The position numbers and the translations under genes are program-made. DNA of 64,000 nt from Duodenibacillus intestinigallinarum (lineage in GTDB: Bacteria; Pseudomonadota; Gammaproteobacteria; Burkholderiales; Burkholderiaceae_F): assembly GCA_019117105.1 (NCBI GenBank), contig DXAH01000047.1, forward strand, positions 1-64,000, written 5' to 3'. The notes beneath the pieces were generated by a model, which saw only the letters and a list, made by a program, of their open reading frames with translations, was not told the origin of the DNA and ran no database searches. Positions 17,611 through 27,046 of this stretch are shown here, in pieces; position 1 is the stretch's first letter; every line of letters begins with the position of its first letter.

Positions 17611-18879
17611 TCAGTCGCGCTTGGGCAAAAGCGGATCGGCGACACCCTGCATGCCGACGAGCAACAGGGAGGTCAAAAACGCAAGCTGCGCACCCAAGTA
17701 TCCGTCCTTGGGGTCATACCATTCCTTGACGTTATGGTTGAACCCTTCGGCTCCGCCGCCGCCCAAGGTCGTGGCGGGAATGCCGCAGTGGATGGCAATG
17801 TTGTGGTCGGTCGAAGCCGCATCGTACTTCTTGAGTTCGATGCCCAGTTCGTTCATCGCGGCGCGGGCGGCCTGCAAAACGCTCGACTCGTCGGACTGCT
17901 GGCCACCCGGACGATGACCGATGGGCTCAAGCGTGAGCTTCACGGCCAAGTCGCCTTCGGCGCCCCAGCGGGCATTTTCTTCATCGCAAGCCGCTTGGAT
18001 CAGGGGCAGAATTTGCGCTTCGATCTCTTCGAGCTCCTTACCGCCGGCACTGCGCATGTCGAGTTCCATCTCGCAGTGCGCCGCAATGGAGTTGACGGTC
18101 GTGCCGCCGCCAATCGTACCGCAGGTAAACGTTGTTCTCGGCTCTTCGCAGGGATGCACGTCGGCAATCTTGGCGATGGCGCGGCCCATAGCGTGAATCG
18201 CCGAGGGGTAACCGTAATTCTTCCAGGAATGGCCGCCCGGGCCGTCGAAATGCACGCGGTAGCGCTTGGAGCCAGTAGCGGCGCAAAGAAGTCGACCAAC
18301 ATCAACGCCATCAACCGAAATGAAACCGTCGATCTTCATGCCAGACTTCAGGAAGAGATGCTTGGAACCGCGCAGATCGCCATTGCCTTCCTCGCCAACC
18401 GTGCAGACGAAACAGATGTCGCCGACCGTCTGAATGTTCTTTTCCTGCATCGTGCGAAGCACCTGCAGGATCACCGCCAGACCGCGAGCATCGTCACTGA
18501 TGCCGGGCGCGTGATAAATGCCGTTTTCCTCGCGAACGCGCACGTCCGTTCCTGCCGGAAACACCGTATCGAGATGCGCTCCGAGAACCAGCGTAGGGCC
18601 ATTGCCGGTACCGGGGCGGCGCGCAATGACGTTGCCTTCCTGATCAATTGTGACGTCGGTGAGGCCAAGCGCCTGAAAGCGACGCATCAAATCCTTGGCG
18701 CGCTCGTCTTCATGAAAGGGCGGCGCTTCCACTTCCGTAATGGCGATCTGATCGGCAAGCGTGATTTTTTCATCGCGCAGAATCGCTGCAAGGGCTTCCT
18801 TGACCGTCGGGCAGGCCGCCAACTTGTCGGCCGAAGCCGTCACGTTCGAAAGCACCGGCGCCAGCTGTTTAGGATCCAT
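17611..18879 (-). CDS. M20-family metallopeptidase (aminoacylase/dipeptidase type)
   Basis: A dizinc amidohydrolase of about 422 aa. Metal-site motifs are LGAHLDTVFPAG (His and the Asp after it), SDDARGLA (bridging Asp), and VGEEGNGD (Glu pair); a late His in AASTDHNIA is also visible. The dimerisation domain motif GGHSWKNYG fits the M20 family. The preferred start is the ATG at 18879, with GGAG nine bases upstream. No signal peptide is seen, so it is cytosolic. The substrate could be a di- or tripeptide or an N-acyl amino acid. It stands alone between prfC and tex. Confidence 0.85.
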   Translation of the reverse strand: MDPKQLAPVLSNVTASADKLAACPTVKEALAAILRDEKITLADQIAITEVEAPPFHEDERAKDLMRRFQALGLTDVTIDQEGNVIARRPGTGNGPTLVLGAHLDTVFPAGTDVRVREENGIYHAPGISDDARGLAVILQVLRTMQEKNIQTVGDICFVCTVGEEGNGDLRGSKHLFLKSGMKIDGFISVDGVDVGRLLCAATGSKRYRVHFDGPGGHSWKNYGYPSAIHAMGRAIAKIADVHPCEEPRTTFTCGTIGGGTTVNSIAAHCEMELDMRSAGGKELEEIEAQILPLIQAACDEENARWGAEGDLAVKLTLEPIGHRPGGQQSDESSVLQAARAAMNELGIELKKYDAASTDHNIAIHCGIPATTLGGGGAEGFNHNVKEWYDPKDGYLGAQLAFLTSLLLVGMQGVADPLLPKRD

Positions 18880-18975
18880 GATCATTCTCTCCAATATGAA
18901 ACCAATGACGCACAAACTCTAGCCCAGATCGATCGATTTTGCCTTTTTCGGAATATGTCTGTTGCAAACCCAAAA

Positions 18976-19018
18976 TAAAAAACGGTGCGCCGCCGGATTT
19001 TGCCTGCCGCACACCGTT
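18976..19018 (-). terminator. Terminator after tex
   Basis: AACGGTG (18981-18987) pairs with CACCGTT (19012-19018), with further inner GC pairing. The A-rich run on the plus strand at 18974-18981 gives a T run in the minus-strand RNA. Confidence 0.7.
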
Positions 19019-19039
19019 CTTGTTTGCCGTTCCGGACGA

Positions 19040-21367
19040 TTAACGACCAAGCTTCAGACCGGCGAACGCCGCTGCCATTGCCCCCGAAGGCGACTTCTGC
19101 GGACGGTTGTTCGGCCTCACGGTGACGTTCGAACGCTTGTCGGTTGCCGAAGTGACGTTTCTGACTGCCTTTTCACGACTTCGCATGGAAAGACTGATGC
19201 GCTTGCGAGCGACATCCACATCAAGAACACGAACCCGCACGATGTCTCCCACCTTGACAACTTCGCGAGGATCCCGAACGAATCGGTCGGAGAGTTCCGA
19301 CACATGCACCAGACCGTCTTGATGCACACCAATGTCAACGAAAGCGCCGAAAGCTGCCACATTGGAAACCACGCCTTCGAGCGTCATGCCAGGCACCAGG
19401 TCTTTGATCTCGTGCACGCCTTCCTGGAATTTAGCTGTTTTGAATTCCGGACGGGGATCTCGGCCGGGTTTTTCCAGCTCCTTGAGAATATCCGTCACGG
19501 TCGGCACGCCGAACTGCTCATCGGTGTAGTCCGACGCTTTCAGCCGCGAGAGCACGTCGTGGTTGCCAATCAGGCTCTTTACGGACAGTCCCGTCTTTTC
19601 CACGATGCGCTGCACGACCGGATAGGCTTCCGGATGAACGCCCGAAGCATCGAGCGGATCGGCCGCATCGGGAATGCGCAGAAAACCCGCAGCCTGTTCA
19701 AAAGTCTTGGGACCGAGGCGAGGCACGTCCAGAAGTGCGCGGCGCTCCGCGAAGGCACCGTTTTTCTCACGCCAGCTCACAATTGATTTGGCCTGCAACG
19801 AGGAAAGGCCCGCCACGCGTACCAACAACGCTGCCGAGGCCGTATTGACGTCAACGCCCACGGCGTTGACGCAATCTTCCACCACCGCATCGAGCTTGCG
19901 CGCCAATTCAGACTGGTTCACATCATGCTGATACTGACCCACACCGATGGCTTTCGGATCGATCTTGACGAGTTCAGCAAGGGGATCCTGCAGACGCCGC
20001 GCAATGGACACCGCACCGCGGTAGCTCACGTCCAGATCGGGCAGTTCGGCCGCCGCCGCAGCGGAAGCCGAATAAACGGAAGCTCCCGCTTCGCTCACCA
20101 CAATCTTCGTCAGTCCCAATTCGGGATGGCGTGAGATCAGGTCACCGGCGAGCTTATCCGTTTCACGACTGGCGGTACCGTTGCCGATGGAAATGAGCTT
20201 GGAGCCGTATTTGCGAGCCAGCTGAGCAAGCGTATGGATCGAACCCTCCCAGTCTCGGCGAGGCTCATGCGGGTAAATCACCGTCGTATCCAATACGGCA
20301 CCCGTATCGGAAATCACCGCCACCTTCACTCCGGTTCGAATACCCGGATCCAGACCTATCACGCCTTTGTGGCCAGCCGGAGCAGCAAGAAGAAGATCCT
20401 TCAGATTGGTACCGAAAACACCGATGGCTTCCGTTTCGGCGCGTTCGCGAAGGCGAGTAAGCAGATCGCCTTCAACGGAAGCCAGGCACTTGACGCGCCA
20501 GCACCAGCGCACAACGCCTGCCAGCCAAACGTCGGCAGGTCGTCCTAGATTCTTAATTCCATGCGCGCGGGCAATCAGCGCCTGACAGGGATGCACGGGC
20601 AGCGCTTCTTCTTCCTCAGTAAGGAGCACCTTTACCGTCAGCAGGCCTTCCTGACGCCCTCGGAAGACGGCAAGTGCTCGATGCGAAGGCACCGTTTCAA
20701 TCGGTTCATCGTAGTCGAAATAGTCGCTGTACTTGGCCGCCGCCGGATCGGTTTCCTTTTCCGGCACCACCTTGCTCACCAGATACGCCTTCTTCCAGAG
20801 GAATTCGCGCAGTTCTTCAAGCATGTCAGCATTTTCAAAGAAAACTTCTGCGAGGATGTCGCGGGCACCATCAAGCGCTGCGCGCACGTCGGCCACGCCC
20901 TTGTCCGGGTTAACAAAGGCCGCGGCTTGCGTTTCCGGGTCGCGCATGGGATCTTCCCACAGCATCATGGCCAACGGCTCCAACCCTGCCTCTCGGGCTA
21001 CTTGCGCACGAGTACGGCGCTTGGGCTTATACGGCAGATACAAGTCTTCCAGACGCTGCTTGGTATCGGCCGCCCAAATGTCGCGTTCAAGCTCTTCGGT
21101 GAGCTTGCCCGAGTCACCCAGGGCCTGCAGGATCGAAGCGCGGCGCTCCTCGAGCTCACGCTGATAGATCAGCTGCTCTTGCAGATCGCGCAACTGCGTG
21201 TCATCGAGTCCGCCGGTGACTTCCTTGCGGTAGCGGGCGATAAAGGGAACCGTAGCGCCTTCATCGAGCAGGTCTACGGCGGCTCGGACTTGGTCGACGC
21301 TAGCGCCGACAGCTTTGGCAATGCGCGTCTCGATGGCGGAGCGCACGTCAGTCGAAAGTTCGGTCAT
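19040..21367 (-). CDS. tex: Tex-family RNA-binding transcription accessory protein
   Basis: Cytosolic nucleic-acid-binding protein of 775 aa from the ATG at 21367 (an upstream GTG/ATG extension is unlikely). The order is the Tex helical N-terminus (FIARYRKEVTGGLDD), a YqgF/RNase H-like domain (GLDPGIRTGVKVAVI), a helix-hairpin-helix segment (VDVNTASAALLVRVAGLSSL begins it) and a C-terminal S1 domain (LEGVVSNVAAFGAFVDIG). Tex proteins influence transcription and stress tolerance; the exact mechanism is unsettled. A DUF1857 gene follows upstream in the same direction. Confidence 0.95.
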   Translation of the reverse strand: MTELSTDVRSAIETRIAKAVGASVDQVRAAVDLLDEGATVPFIARYRKEVTGGLDDTQLRDLQEQLIYQRELEERRASILQALGDSGKLTEELERDIWAADTKQRLEDLYLPYKPKRRTRAQVAREAGLEPLAMMLWEDPMRDPETQAAAFVNPDKGVADVRAALDGARDILAEVFFENADMLEELREFLWKKAYLVSKVVPEKETDPAAAKYSDYFDYDEPIETVPSHRALAVFRGRQEGLLTVKVLLTEEEEALPVHPCQALIARAHGIKNLGRPADVWLAGVVRWCWRVKCLASVEGDLLTRLRERAETEAIGVFGTNLKDLLLAAPAGHKGVIGLDPGIRTGVKVAVISDTGAVLDTTVIYPHEPRRDWEGSIHTLAQLARKYGSKLISIGNGTASRETDKLAGDLISRHPELGLTKIVVSEAGASVYSASAAAAAELPDLDVSYRGAVSIARRLQDPLAELVKIDPKAIGVGQYQHDVNQSELARKLDAVVEDCVNAVGVDVNTASAALLVRVAGLSSLQAKSIVSWREKNGAFAERRALLDVPRLGPKTFEQAAGFLRIPDAADPLDASGVHPEAYPVVQRIVEKTGLSVKSLIGNHDVLSRLKASDYTDEQFGVPTVTDILKELEKPGRDPRPEFKTAKFQEGVHEIKDLVPGMTLEGVVSNVAAFGAFVDIGVHQDGLVHVSELSDRFVRDPREVVKVGDIVRVRVLDVDVARKRISLSMRSREKAVRNVTSATDKRSNVTVRPNNRPQKSPSGAMAAAFAGLKLGR

Positions 21368-21439
21368 GGTACAAACAAAAGAAAAGCTCCGCAGCAAGCC
21401 AGCCGCATGGGCGGCTTACCGGCAGAGCGTCGATCACAA

Positions 21440-21934
21440 TCAATGTTCGTCGGAATCAAGCTTATCCAAAAGGATGCGCTCGAGGATGGCTTTGTCTTTC
21501 TGCTCCCACGCCTGCTCGATGAGCGGGCGCAGCGAAGCCGGAACCTTCGGTTCACTATGGGCAAAATAGGTAAACGTCACCGCAGGCAGCTGCTGCGTCG
21601 TGCGGGAAATTTCCATGCGCAGGCACGAAGACGGATAGTCCTTTGTCTCCTGCACGTGAAATTCCATCAATCGTGCAGATTCATTGAGGTACACCGTCTC
21701 CTTGACGCGGTGCGAACCGAAGTCAAGCGTTCGATCAAAGACCGTACCGGCCCGATCACCGGCGCCGGGCGTGACAGTACAGCTTTTGACCTGATCGTTG
21801 AATTTTTCGGGTTCGTGCACAAATCGCATCAACCCTTCCCAAAGCACATCCTCATCCACGACTTCCGCCGTTTCCTGCGTAAGAATCTGGATGTGCGAAT
21901 AGAGCTTTTTCATCGCGTCGCCGCTTTGCGTCAT
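21440..21934 (-). CDS. DUF1857 (AtaL-like SRPBCC) protein
   Basis: 164 aa (157 from an internal ATG, the eighth codon). The pattern VLWEGLMRFVHEPEKF near the N-terminus, then RTLDFGSHRVKETVYL, matches the DUF1857 branch of the START/SRPBCC lipid-binding fold. No catalytic residues can be named. It lies 23 bases from the end of the ABC permease gene, exactly where an Aap-type operon would normally carry its ATPase, but its sequence has no Walker motifs. Confidence 0.7.
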   Translation of the reverse strand: MTQSGDAMKKLYSHIQILTQETAEVVDEDVLWEGLMRFVHEPEKFNDQVKSCTVTPGAGDRAGTVFDRTLDFGSHRVKETVYLNESARLMEFHVQETKDYPSSCLRMEISRTTQQLPAVTFTYFAHSEPKVPASLRPLIEQAWEQKDKAILERILLDKLDSDEH

Positions 21935-21957
21935 CGCTCGTCTCTCCGTATCGTTGA

Positions 21958-23043
21958 TCAGCGGGTCTTCGCGCCCGCACCGATGCGCTTCTCAAGCCAC
22001 TGGCTGTAGCGGCTCATCACAAACGAGCTCACGAAATAAATGGCGGCTACAAAAATATAGCCTTCGCGGAAGAAATCGCGCCAATTGGCATCGCCGAGCG
22101 CAAGTTGCAGACTGCCCGTCAGATCAAACATGGAAACGACCGTCACAAGCGACGTGTCCATGAACATGGAAAGCAGGTTGTTGACGAAAGCCGGGATCAC
22201 CGCCACCAGAGCCTGCGGCAGGATCACGTATACGTAGCGCTGCACGGTCGTCAACCCCAGCGAGTCGGCCGCAAGGAACTGTCCGGCCGGCACCGTCTGC
22301 AGGCCGCCGCGCACCGTTTCGGCCATGTAGGCAGCCTGAAAGAGAATGATGCCGCCCGCAACGCGCCAGAACGGATCGATTCGCACGCCGCTCGGCAACA
22401 GTAGCGGGAAGACGAAACTTGCCACGAAGAGCACAGTGATGAGCGGCACGCCGCGAACGAGTTCGATATAGCCCGTCGAGAGCACCCGCACCAGAGTCAG
22501 ATTGCTGCGTCGGCCGAGTGCCAGCAAAATGCCGATCGGCGTTGACACCCCGATGCCCAGCAGTGTCAGGATGACGGTAAGCGGCAAACCGCCCCAACTG
22601 TCGGTGGGTACGGCCGTCATGCCGGCAAAGCCACCGTACATCAGTCCGAAGAAGACCGCAAACCCGACAATCCAACCGGTCATCAAAATGCGAGCGCCTT
22701 TGCGGTTCCAGAGCGACGGCCAGGCCGAAAGAACCAGCATCAAGAGGATAGCGGTCGTGGCAACAGCTGGACGCCACTGCTCTTCGTAGGGAAAGCGTCC
22801 GAAGATGATCAAACGCCACTTCTCGGTCACAAAGCCCCAACACGCGCCGCTTGCCTGATAACAGGCATTGGGATCGGCGCGAAATACCGCGTCGACAATC
22901 GCCCAGTCCACCAGTCGCCACAGAATGAGCGCCAGCACGAAACAGGCAACCACCGTAATGCCCGTGGCCTGGCTGGAATAGAAGAATCGTTCCCGGATTT
23001 GCTCGAAAACCGTTTTTTTTAATCCCGCAGGAGTCGTTTCCAT
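21958..23043 (-). CDS. aapM: General L-amino acid ABC transporter permease, AapM-like
   Basis: Inner-membrane permease of 361 aa. A long N-terminal part with several helices precedes the transporter core. The core ends with the EAA-type loop ADSLGLTTVQRYVYVILPQA near the C-terminus, which contacts the ATPase in this family. The extended N-terminus is a hallmark of AapM versus short HisM-type permeases. GGAG lies nine bases before the ATG. It follows aapQ by 14 bases. Confidence 0.85.
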   Translation of the reverse strand: METTPAGLKKTVFEQIRERFFYSSQATGITVVACFVLALILWRLVDWAIVDAVFRADPNACYQASGACWGFVTEKWRLIIFGRFPYEEQWRPAVATTAILLMLVLSAWPSLWNRKGARILMTGWIVGFAVFFGLMYGGFAGMTAVPTDSWGGLPLTVILTLLGIGVSTPIGILLALGRRSNLTLVRVLSTGYIELVRGVPLITVLFVASFVFPLLLPSGVRIDPFWRVAGGIILFQAAYMAETVRGGLQTVPAGQFLAADSLGLTTVQRYVYVILPQALVAVIPAFVNNLLSMFMDTSLVTVVSMFDLTGSLQLALGDANWRDFFREGYIFVAAIYFVSSFVMSRYSQWLEKRIGAGAKTR

Positions 23044-23057
23044 TTTTTCAGTCTCCT

Positions 23058-24224
23058 TTAGCGGGGCGCACGCATGACGCGGCTATTGAGCGCGTTCATG
23101 AGCACGCTGATGATGAGGTTGAGGAACAGGTAGACAGCCATGATGATCACGATCACTTCAAGCGCCTGCCCCGTGATGTTGATCGATGAATTACCCACGG
23201 CCACGATGTCGGGGTAACCGATCACCACGGCCAGAGACGAGTTCTTCGTGAGGTTCATGAACTGACTGGTGAGCGGCGGAATCGCCAGACGCATCGACTG
23301 CGGAAACACGATGTAGCTCACCACCTGAGAGCGAGTCAGGCCGAGTGCCAGACCCGCATTCCACTGCCCCTGCTTGACGGCGAGCACACCGGCGCGAACG
23401 ATTTCGGCAATTGCTGCCGACGTAAAGAACGTAAGTCCCAGCCACAAGGCAAGGAACTCGGGCGAAAGCGACGCACCGCCCTCGATCATGAAACCCGAAA
23501 CAACCGGCTTGCTCCAGCCGCTGTAAAAACCGAAGATCACCCAAACGGCGAGTGCAACCGTAATGCCGGCCACAAAACCCAAAAGCCCCGCCACCAGATC
23601 AGTCACGCGGCGGCGCTGTGTTTCACGCACCAAAAGTGCCGTCAGCACGCCCGCAATAAAGGCAGCCATGGCAGCCAGCCCCGTCTGAACCGGCACGGCA
23701 AACTGCAGCCCCGCTTTGGAGAGCAGCGCCCAGGAACCGGCGTGCAGCGGTTCGGTGCTCGCCGGCAGCAGCTCGGTGATCAACATGTACACCGCAAAAA
23801 GCTGGATGATGAGCGGAATATTGCGGTACACCTCAACGTGTGCAGTGCCCAAGAACCGCAGAATCGGGTGATTGGAAAGGCGCATGATGCCCACGACGGC
23901 GCCGAGCACCATCGAGGTAATGATCGCAAACACTGCCACGCGAATCGTGTTCAGAACGCCGTTTAGAAACGCAAGCCACACGGGTTGGCTGGAGTCAAAC
24001 GGCAGCAATACCTCGCCAATTTCGAAATTGGCAGCGCCTTTTAAGAAGTCGAAACCGCTGCGAATGCTGCGTTCGGCCAAATTGCTTGAGACGTTTTGCA
24101 CCAACAGCCACACAAAGGCCACGAGCACAGCCAGAACCACGAACTGAATGGTCCACTGTCGTCTTCGTTTGGCGCTCTCCCTTTGTTGATAGGCAGCATC
24201 TCCGCGCTGCTCTTCACTTTGCAT
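23058..24224 (-). CDS. aapQ: General L-amino acid ABC transporter permease, AapQ-like
   Basis: 388 aa inner-membrane permease. It has an N-terminal helix after a charged leader (KRRRQW), then the His/Glu/Gln-type permease region (NGVLNTIRVAVFAI, VEVYRNIPLIIQLF) split by a middle insertion of further helices, as is usual for AapQ. The EAA loop reads LALGLTRSQVVSYIVFPQSM. It begins 56 bases before a terminator-like hairpin and so lies in the second part of the transporter operon. Confidence 0.85.
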   Translation of the reverse strand: MQSEEQRGDAAYQQRESAKRRRQWTIQFVVLAVLVAFVWLLVQNVSSNLAERSIRSGFDFLKGAANFEIGEVLLPFDSSQPVWLAFLNGVLNTIRVAVFAIITSMVLGAVVGIMRLSNHPILRFLGTAHVEVYRNIPLIIQLFAVYMLITELLPASTEPLHAGSWALLSKAGLQFAVPVQTGLAAMAAFIAGVLTALLVRETQRRRVTDLVAGLLGFVAGITVALAVWVIFGFYSGWSKPVVSGFMIEGGASLSPEFLALWLGLTFFTSAAIAEIVRAGVLAVKQGQWNAGLALGLTRSQVVSYIVFPQSMRLAIPPLTSQFMNLTKNSSLAVVIGYPDIVAVGNSSINITGQALEVIVIIMAVYLFLNLIISVLMNALNSRVMRAPR

Positions 24225-24274
24225 TTTTCTTTCCGCTTAGGGTAATCAGATGGATAAGATCCGCATTTTAAATG

Positions 24275-24318
24275 CAAAAGCCGCGGCCGACCTGTTTTTC
24301 AGGTCGTACAACCGCGGC
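24275..24318 (-). terminator. Hairpin between the binding-protein and permease genes
   Basis: GCCGCGG (24280-24286) pairs with CCGCGGC (24312-24318), with an inner GACCTG/CAGGTC stem. In the minus-strand RNA the hairpin is followed by a short T run. It probably lets most transcripts end after the binding-protein gene, giving more of it than of the permeases. Confidence 0.65.
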
Positions 24319-24391
24319 TCAAAGACTCCAAAACGAGCTAAAAGGCGCTCGCTTCGGATGCGCTTGCGTCCAAGCGCTTAAAAGCGTTCGC

Positions 24392-25408
24392 TTAGCGGAT
24401 CGGGGGCACGTACATGACGCCGCCCTTGGTCCACAAGTTGTTGAGACCGCGGGGCAGGTTCAGTTTGGTGTTCGGACCGAAATTGGCCGTCCAGCTTTCG
24501 CCGTAATTGCCGACTTGCTTGATGATGCGATACGACCAGTCCTTATCCAAACCAAGGAGCTTGCCCGTATCGTCACCCGTACCGACAAGGCGCATCACCT
24601 GAGGCACCTTGCTCGTTGCGCGAATCTGATCAACGTTGGCCTTGGTGATGCCATTTTCTTCAGCCTCAACCATAGCGAAGAAAGACCAGCGGACGATTTG
24701 GAACCATTCATCGTCTCCGCGGCGCACGGACGGACCCAGCGGTTCCTTGGAAATGGTTTCCGGAAGGATTTCGAAGTCAGCCGGATTGCGGGCGCGCGTA
24801 CGGGCACCAGCGAGGTCGCTCATGTCGGTCGTGTAGACCTGGCAGCGACCGGAAATGAAGGCGCTCTGCGTGGCTTCGGTCGTATCGAACATAACCGGCT
24901 TGTACTTCATGTTGTTGGCGGCAAAGTAGTCGGCCATAGCCTGAACGGAACTCGTGCCCGACTGCAGGCAAACCGTCGCGCCGTTAAGCTGCTTGGCACT
25001 CTTGACTCCGAGCTTCTTGGGAACCATAAAGCCCTGGCCGTCGTAGTAGTTGATGGCCGCAAAAACGGCACCCTGAGAGGCGTCGCGGGTCAGCGTCCAG
25101 GTGGTATTGCGAGACAAAATATCGATTTCACCCGACTGCAAAGCCGTAAAGCGCTGCGGCGAGGAAAGCGGAACGAACTTCACCTTCTGCGCGTCGCCGA
25201 GCACAGCTGCGGCCACGGCACGGCAGGTATCAACATCAAGACCGGTCCACTGGCCTTTGCTGTCGGCACTTGCAAAACCGGGGGCGGCGGTGTTGACACC
25301 ACAGATCACCTGCCCGCGCGCTTTAACGGCGTCTAACACGGGACCGGCATTGGCGACCGAGCAAAGTGCAAGCAAAGCTCCCATTGCACAAACTGTCTTG
25401 ATGTTCAT
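24392..25408 (-). CDS. aapJ: General L-amino acid ABC transporter substrate-binding protein, AapJ-like
   Basis: Periplasmic binding protein of 338 aa from the ATG at 25408. The signal peptide MNIKTVCAMGALLALC...ANA is clear. The mature part has VKARGQVICGVNTAAPGF, GLDVDTCRAVAAAVLGD and LQSGEIDILSRNTTWTL, typical of AapJ/BztA family binding proteins for a broad range of L-amino acids. The family length is normal. Its partners aapQ and aapM follow across a terminator-like hairpin. Confidence 0.88.
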   Translation of the reverse strand: MNIKTVCAMGALLALCSVANAGPVLDAVKARGQVICGVNTAAPGFASADSKGQWTGLDVDTCRAVAAAVLGDAQKVKFVPLSSPQRFTALQSGEIDILSRNTTWTLTRDASQGAVFAAINYYDGQGFMVPKKLGVKSAKQLNGATVCLQSGTSSVQAMADYFAANNMKYKPVMFDTTEATQSAFISGRCQVYTTDMSDLAGARTRARNPADFEILPETISKEPLGPSVRRGDDEWFQIVRWSFFAMVEAEENGITKANVDQIRATSKVPQVMRLVGTGDDTGKLLGLDKDWSYRIIKQVGNYGESWTANFGPNTKLNLPRGLNNLWTKGGVMYVPPIR

Positions 25409-25480
25409 TTTGTTATTCCCTTTGCGGCGTCCGTTGTGCGGTGCGCTCGCTTTTTCATTAAAACGGTCTGTTGAACGCCA

Positions 25481-25510
25481 GGTGCGACACGCACCCAACT
25501 TTAAAAAGTT
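25481..25510. promoter_or_regulatory. Two palindromes in the divergent aapJ / CorC-like promoter gap
   Basis: GGTGCG-ACA-CGCACC (25481-25495) and AACTTT-AA-AAAGTT (25497-25510) stand side by side, 73-102 bases upstream of aapJ. Either may be an operator; no owner can be named. Confidence 0.35.
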
Positions 25511-25634
25511 TATCCTCCGCCGCTTTCGTTCTCCAAATGGACCGCGTACTGATTCCCCAATTCTTGGCTCAAATCAAGCCGTCTGAGCACTTTCTCCAGG
25601 TTAGGCCACAGTGCGAATAGCGCTCCGCGAGCTC

Positions 25635-25643
25635 TGATAAAAT
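25635..25643 (+). promoter_or_regulatory. Extended -10 promoter for the CNNM/CorC-like gene
   Basis: TG-A-TAAAAT, 32 bases before the ATG at 25675. The extended TG motif can compensate for the lack of a recognisable -35. Confidence 0.45.
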
Positions 25644-25674
25644 GCGCCGAGTGTGTTGATTATTTTGGATTTTT

Positions 25675-26985
25675 ATGTCGCTCGGCGTTCAAATTTTTTG
25701 CCTTTTTCTTCTCGTCTGCATCGGTGGGTTCTTTTCCTTTTCGGAAATCAGTCTTGCGGCTGCACGCAAGCTCCGACTCCGAGCCATGGCTGAAGAGGGC
25801 GTTCGAGGAGCCGCACGAACGCTAAAGACAAAAGAAAACCCGGGACGCTACTTCTCAGTCATCCAGATCGGTAACAACATGGCCGCCATCATGGGCGGTA
25901 TCGTCGGCGAATCGGCTTTTTCCCCCTATTTTTCGGCAGCATTTCGCTACATCCTGTCTCCGGAAACTGCGGCCCAGCTGGGTTTTGTCTGCTCTTTTCT
26001 GCTGATCACCTGCGCCGTAGTGCTGTTGTCGGACCTCCTGCCCAAGCGCCTGGCCATGAACAACCCCGAGCGCAACGCCATTTTGGTGTCCATGCCCATG
26101 CACATCTTCGGCACCATCATCAGCCCCTTTGTCTGGATTTTTGACAATCTGGCAAACGCAGTGTTGCGTTTTCTCAATATTCCGTTGGCACCAAAGGATA
26201 AGCTCACCTCTGACGACATTCTCGCGACGGTAAGCGCCGGCAGCGATCAGGGCATCATTGACGCCAATGAACAGGCGGTGATCGAAAACGTGTTCAATAT
26301 GGAAAACCGGCCCGTTACTACCGCCATGACGGCGCGCGAATCCATCGTCTACTTCACCCTTGATGAAAGCGAAGCGGAAATTCGCAAACAGATCAGTCAA
26401 AACCCGCACAACTACTTTCTGGTCTGTGACGGCGACATTGATCACGTCATCGGCTTTATCGACAGCAAAAACGTATTGCGGCGCCTCCTTGAAGGAAAAC
26501 CGATTTCCATCACCGAGCAGGGACTTGTTCAGCAGGTGCAGTTTGTCCCTGACACGCTTACGCTGTCGGAAATTTTGGAAATGTTCCAGCGTTCGCGCGG
26601 AGACTTTGCCGTGGTACTCAATGAGTACGCGCTGGTCGTGGGCATCGTGACCTTGAAGGACGTAATGAGTACAGTGATGGGCGATCTGGTGCTCACCCCC
26701 GAAGAAAGCCAGATCATCGAACGTGATGATCACAGCTGGCTTGTCGACGGCGCCACGCCCACGGTAGACCTGGTCTACACGCTTGATCTGGATGAATTGC
26801 CCGATTCGCAAAACTATGAAACCGTCGCAGGCTTCATGATGTACATGTTGCGAAAAATCCCGAAGCGTACGGACCGCTTCGACTGGGGCGGCTATCGTTT
26901 CGAAGTGATTGACGTTGACGCCAACAAGATCGACCAAGTATTAGTTCAGCGCATTGCCGACACAGATGCTCGCTCGGCAAGCTAA
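25675..26985 (+). CDS. CNNM/CorC-type membrane protein (hemolysin family, YtfL-like)
   Basis: 436 aa. An N-terminal DUF21 transmembrane domain carries FFSFSEISLAAARK and GNNMAAIMGGIVGE, followed by a CBS pair (MTARESIVYF, RGDFAVVLNEYALVVGIVT) and a C-terminal CorC/HlyC domain (LVDGATPTVDLVYTL). Relatives are linked with Mg2+/Co2+ export or, for E. coli YtfL (PaeA), polyamine export. The name hemolysin is historical. It is monocistronic, with its own extended -10 promoter and a strong terminator. Confidence 0.88.
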   Translation: MSLGVQIFCLFLLVCIGGFFSFSEISLAAARKLRLRAMAEEGVRGAARTLKTKENPGRYFSVIQIGNNMAAIMGGIVGESAFSPYFSAAFRYILSPETAAQLGFVCSFLLITCAVVLLSDLLPKRLAMNNPERNAILVSMPMHIFGTIISPFVWIFDNLANAVLRFLNIPLAPKDKLTSDDILATVSAGSDQGIIDANEQAVIENVFNMENRPVTTAMTARESIVYFTLDESEAEIRKQISQNPHNYFLVCDGDIDHVIGFIDSKNVLRRLLEGKPISITEQGLVQQVQFVPDTLTLSEILEMFQRSRGDFAVVLNEYALVVGIVTLKDVMSTVMGDLVLTPEESQIIERDDHSWLVDGATPTVDLVYTLDLDELPDSQNYETVAGFMMYMLRKIPKRTDRFDWGGYRFEVIDVDANKIDQVLVQRIADTDARSAS

Positions 26986-26986
26986 G

Positions 26987-27026
26987 AAAAGCGGGATGTC
27001 CGCGCAACCGGAGATCCCGCTTTTTT
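26987..27026 (+). terminator. Terminator after the CNNM/CorC-like gene
   Basis: AAAAGCGGGAT (26987-26997) pairs with ATCCCGCTTTT (27014-27024), followed by T residues. The A run on the other side could also serve the cupin gene's convergent transcript. Confidence 0.85.
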
Positions 27027-27046
27027 AGTGGCGAAAGCTATCTCGA

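Noticed and set aside
21440..21934. Missing ABC ATPase (AapP) next to the permeases
   Set aside because: The protein at this place has no Walker A, Walker B or signature motif.
20561..22009. 482-codon plus-strand open frame across tex and the DUF1857 gene
   Set aside because: It covers two clear minus-strand genes and has no recognisable motif.
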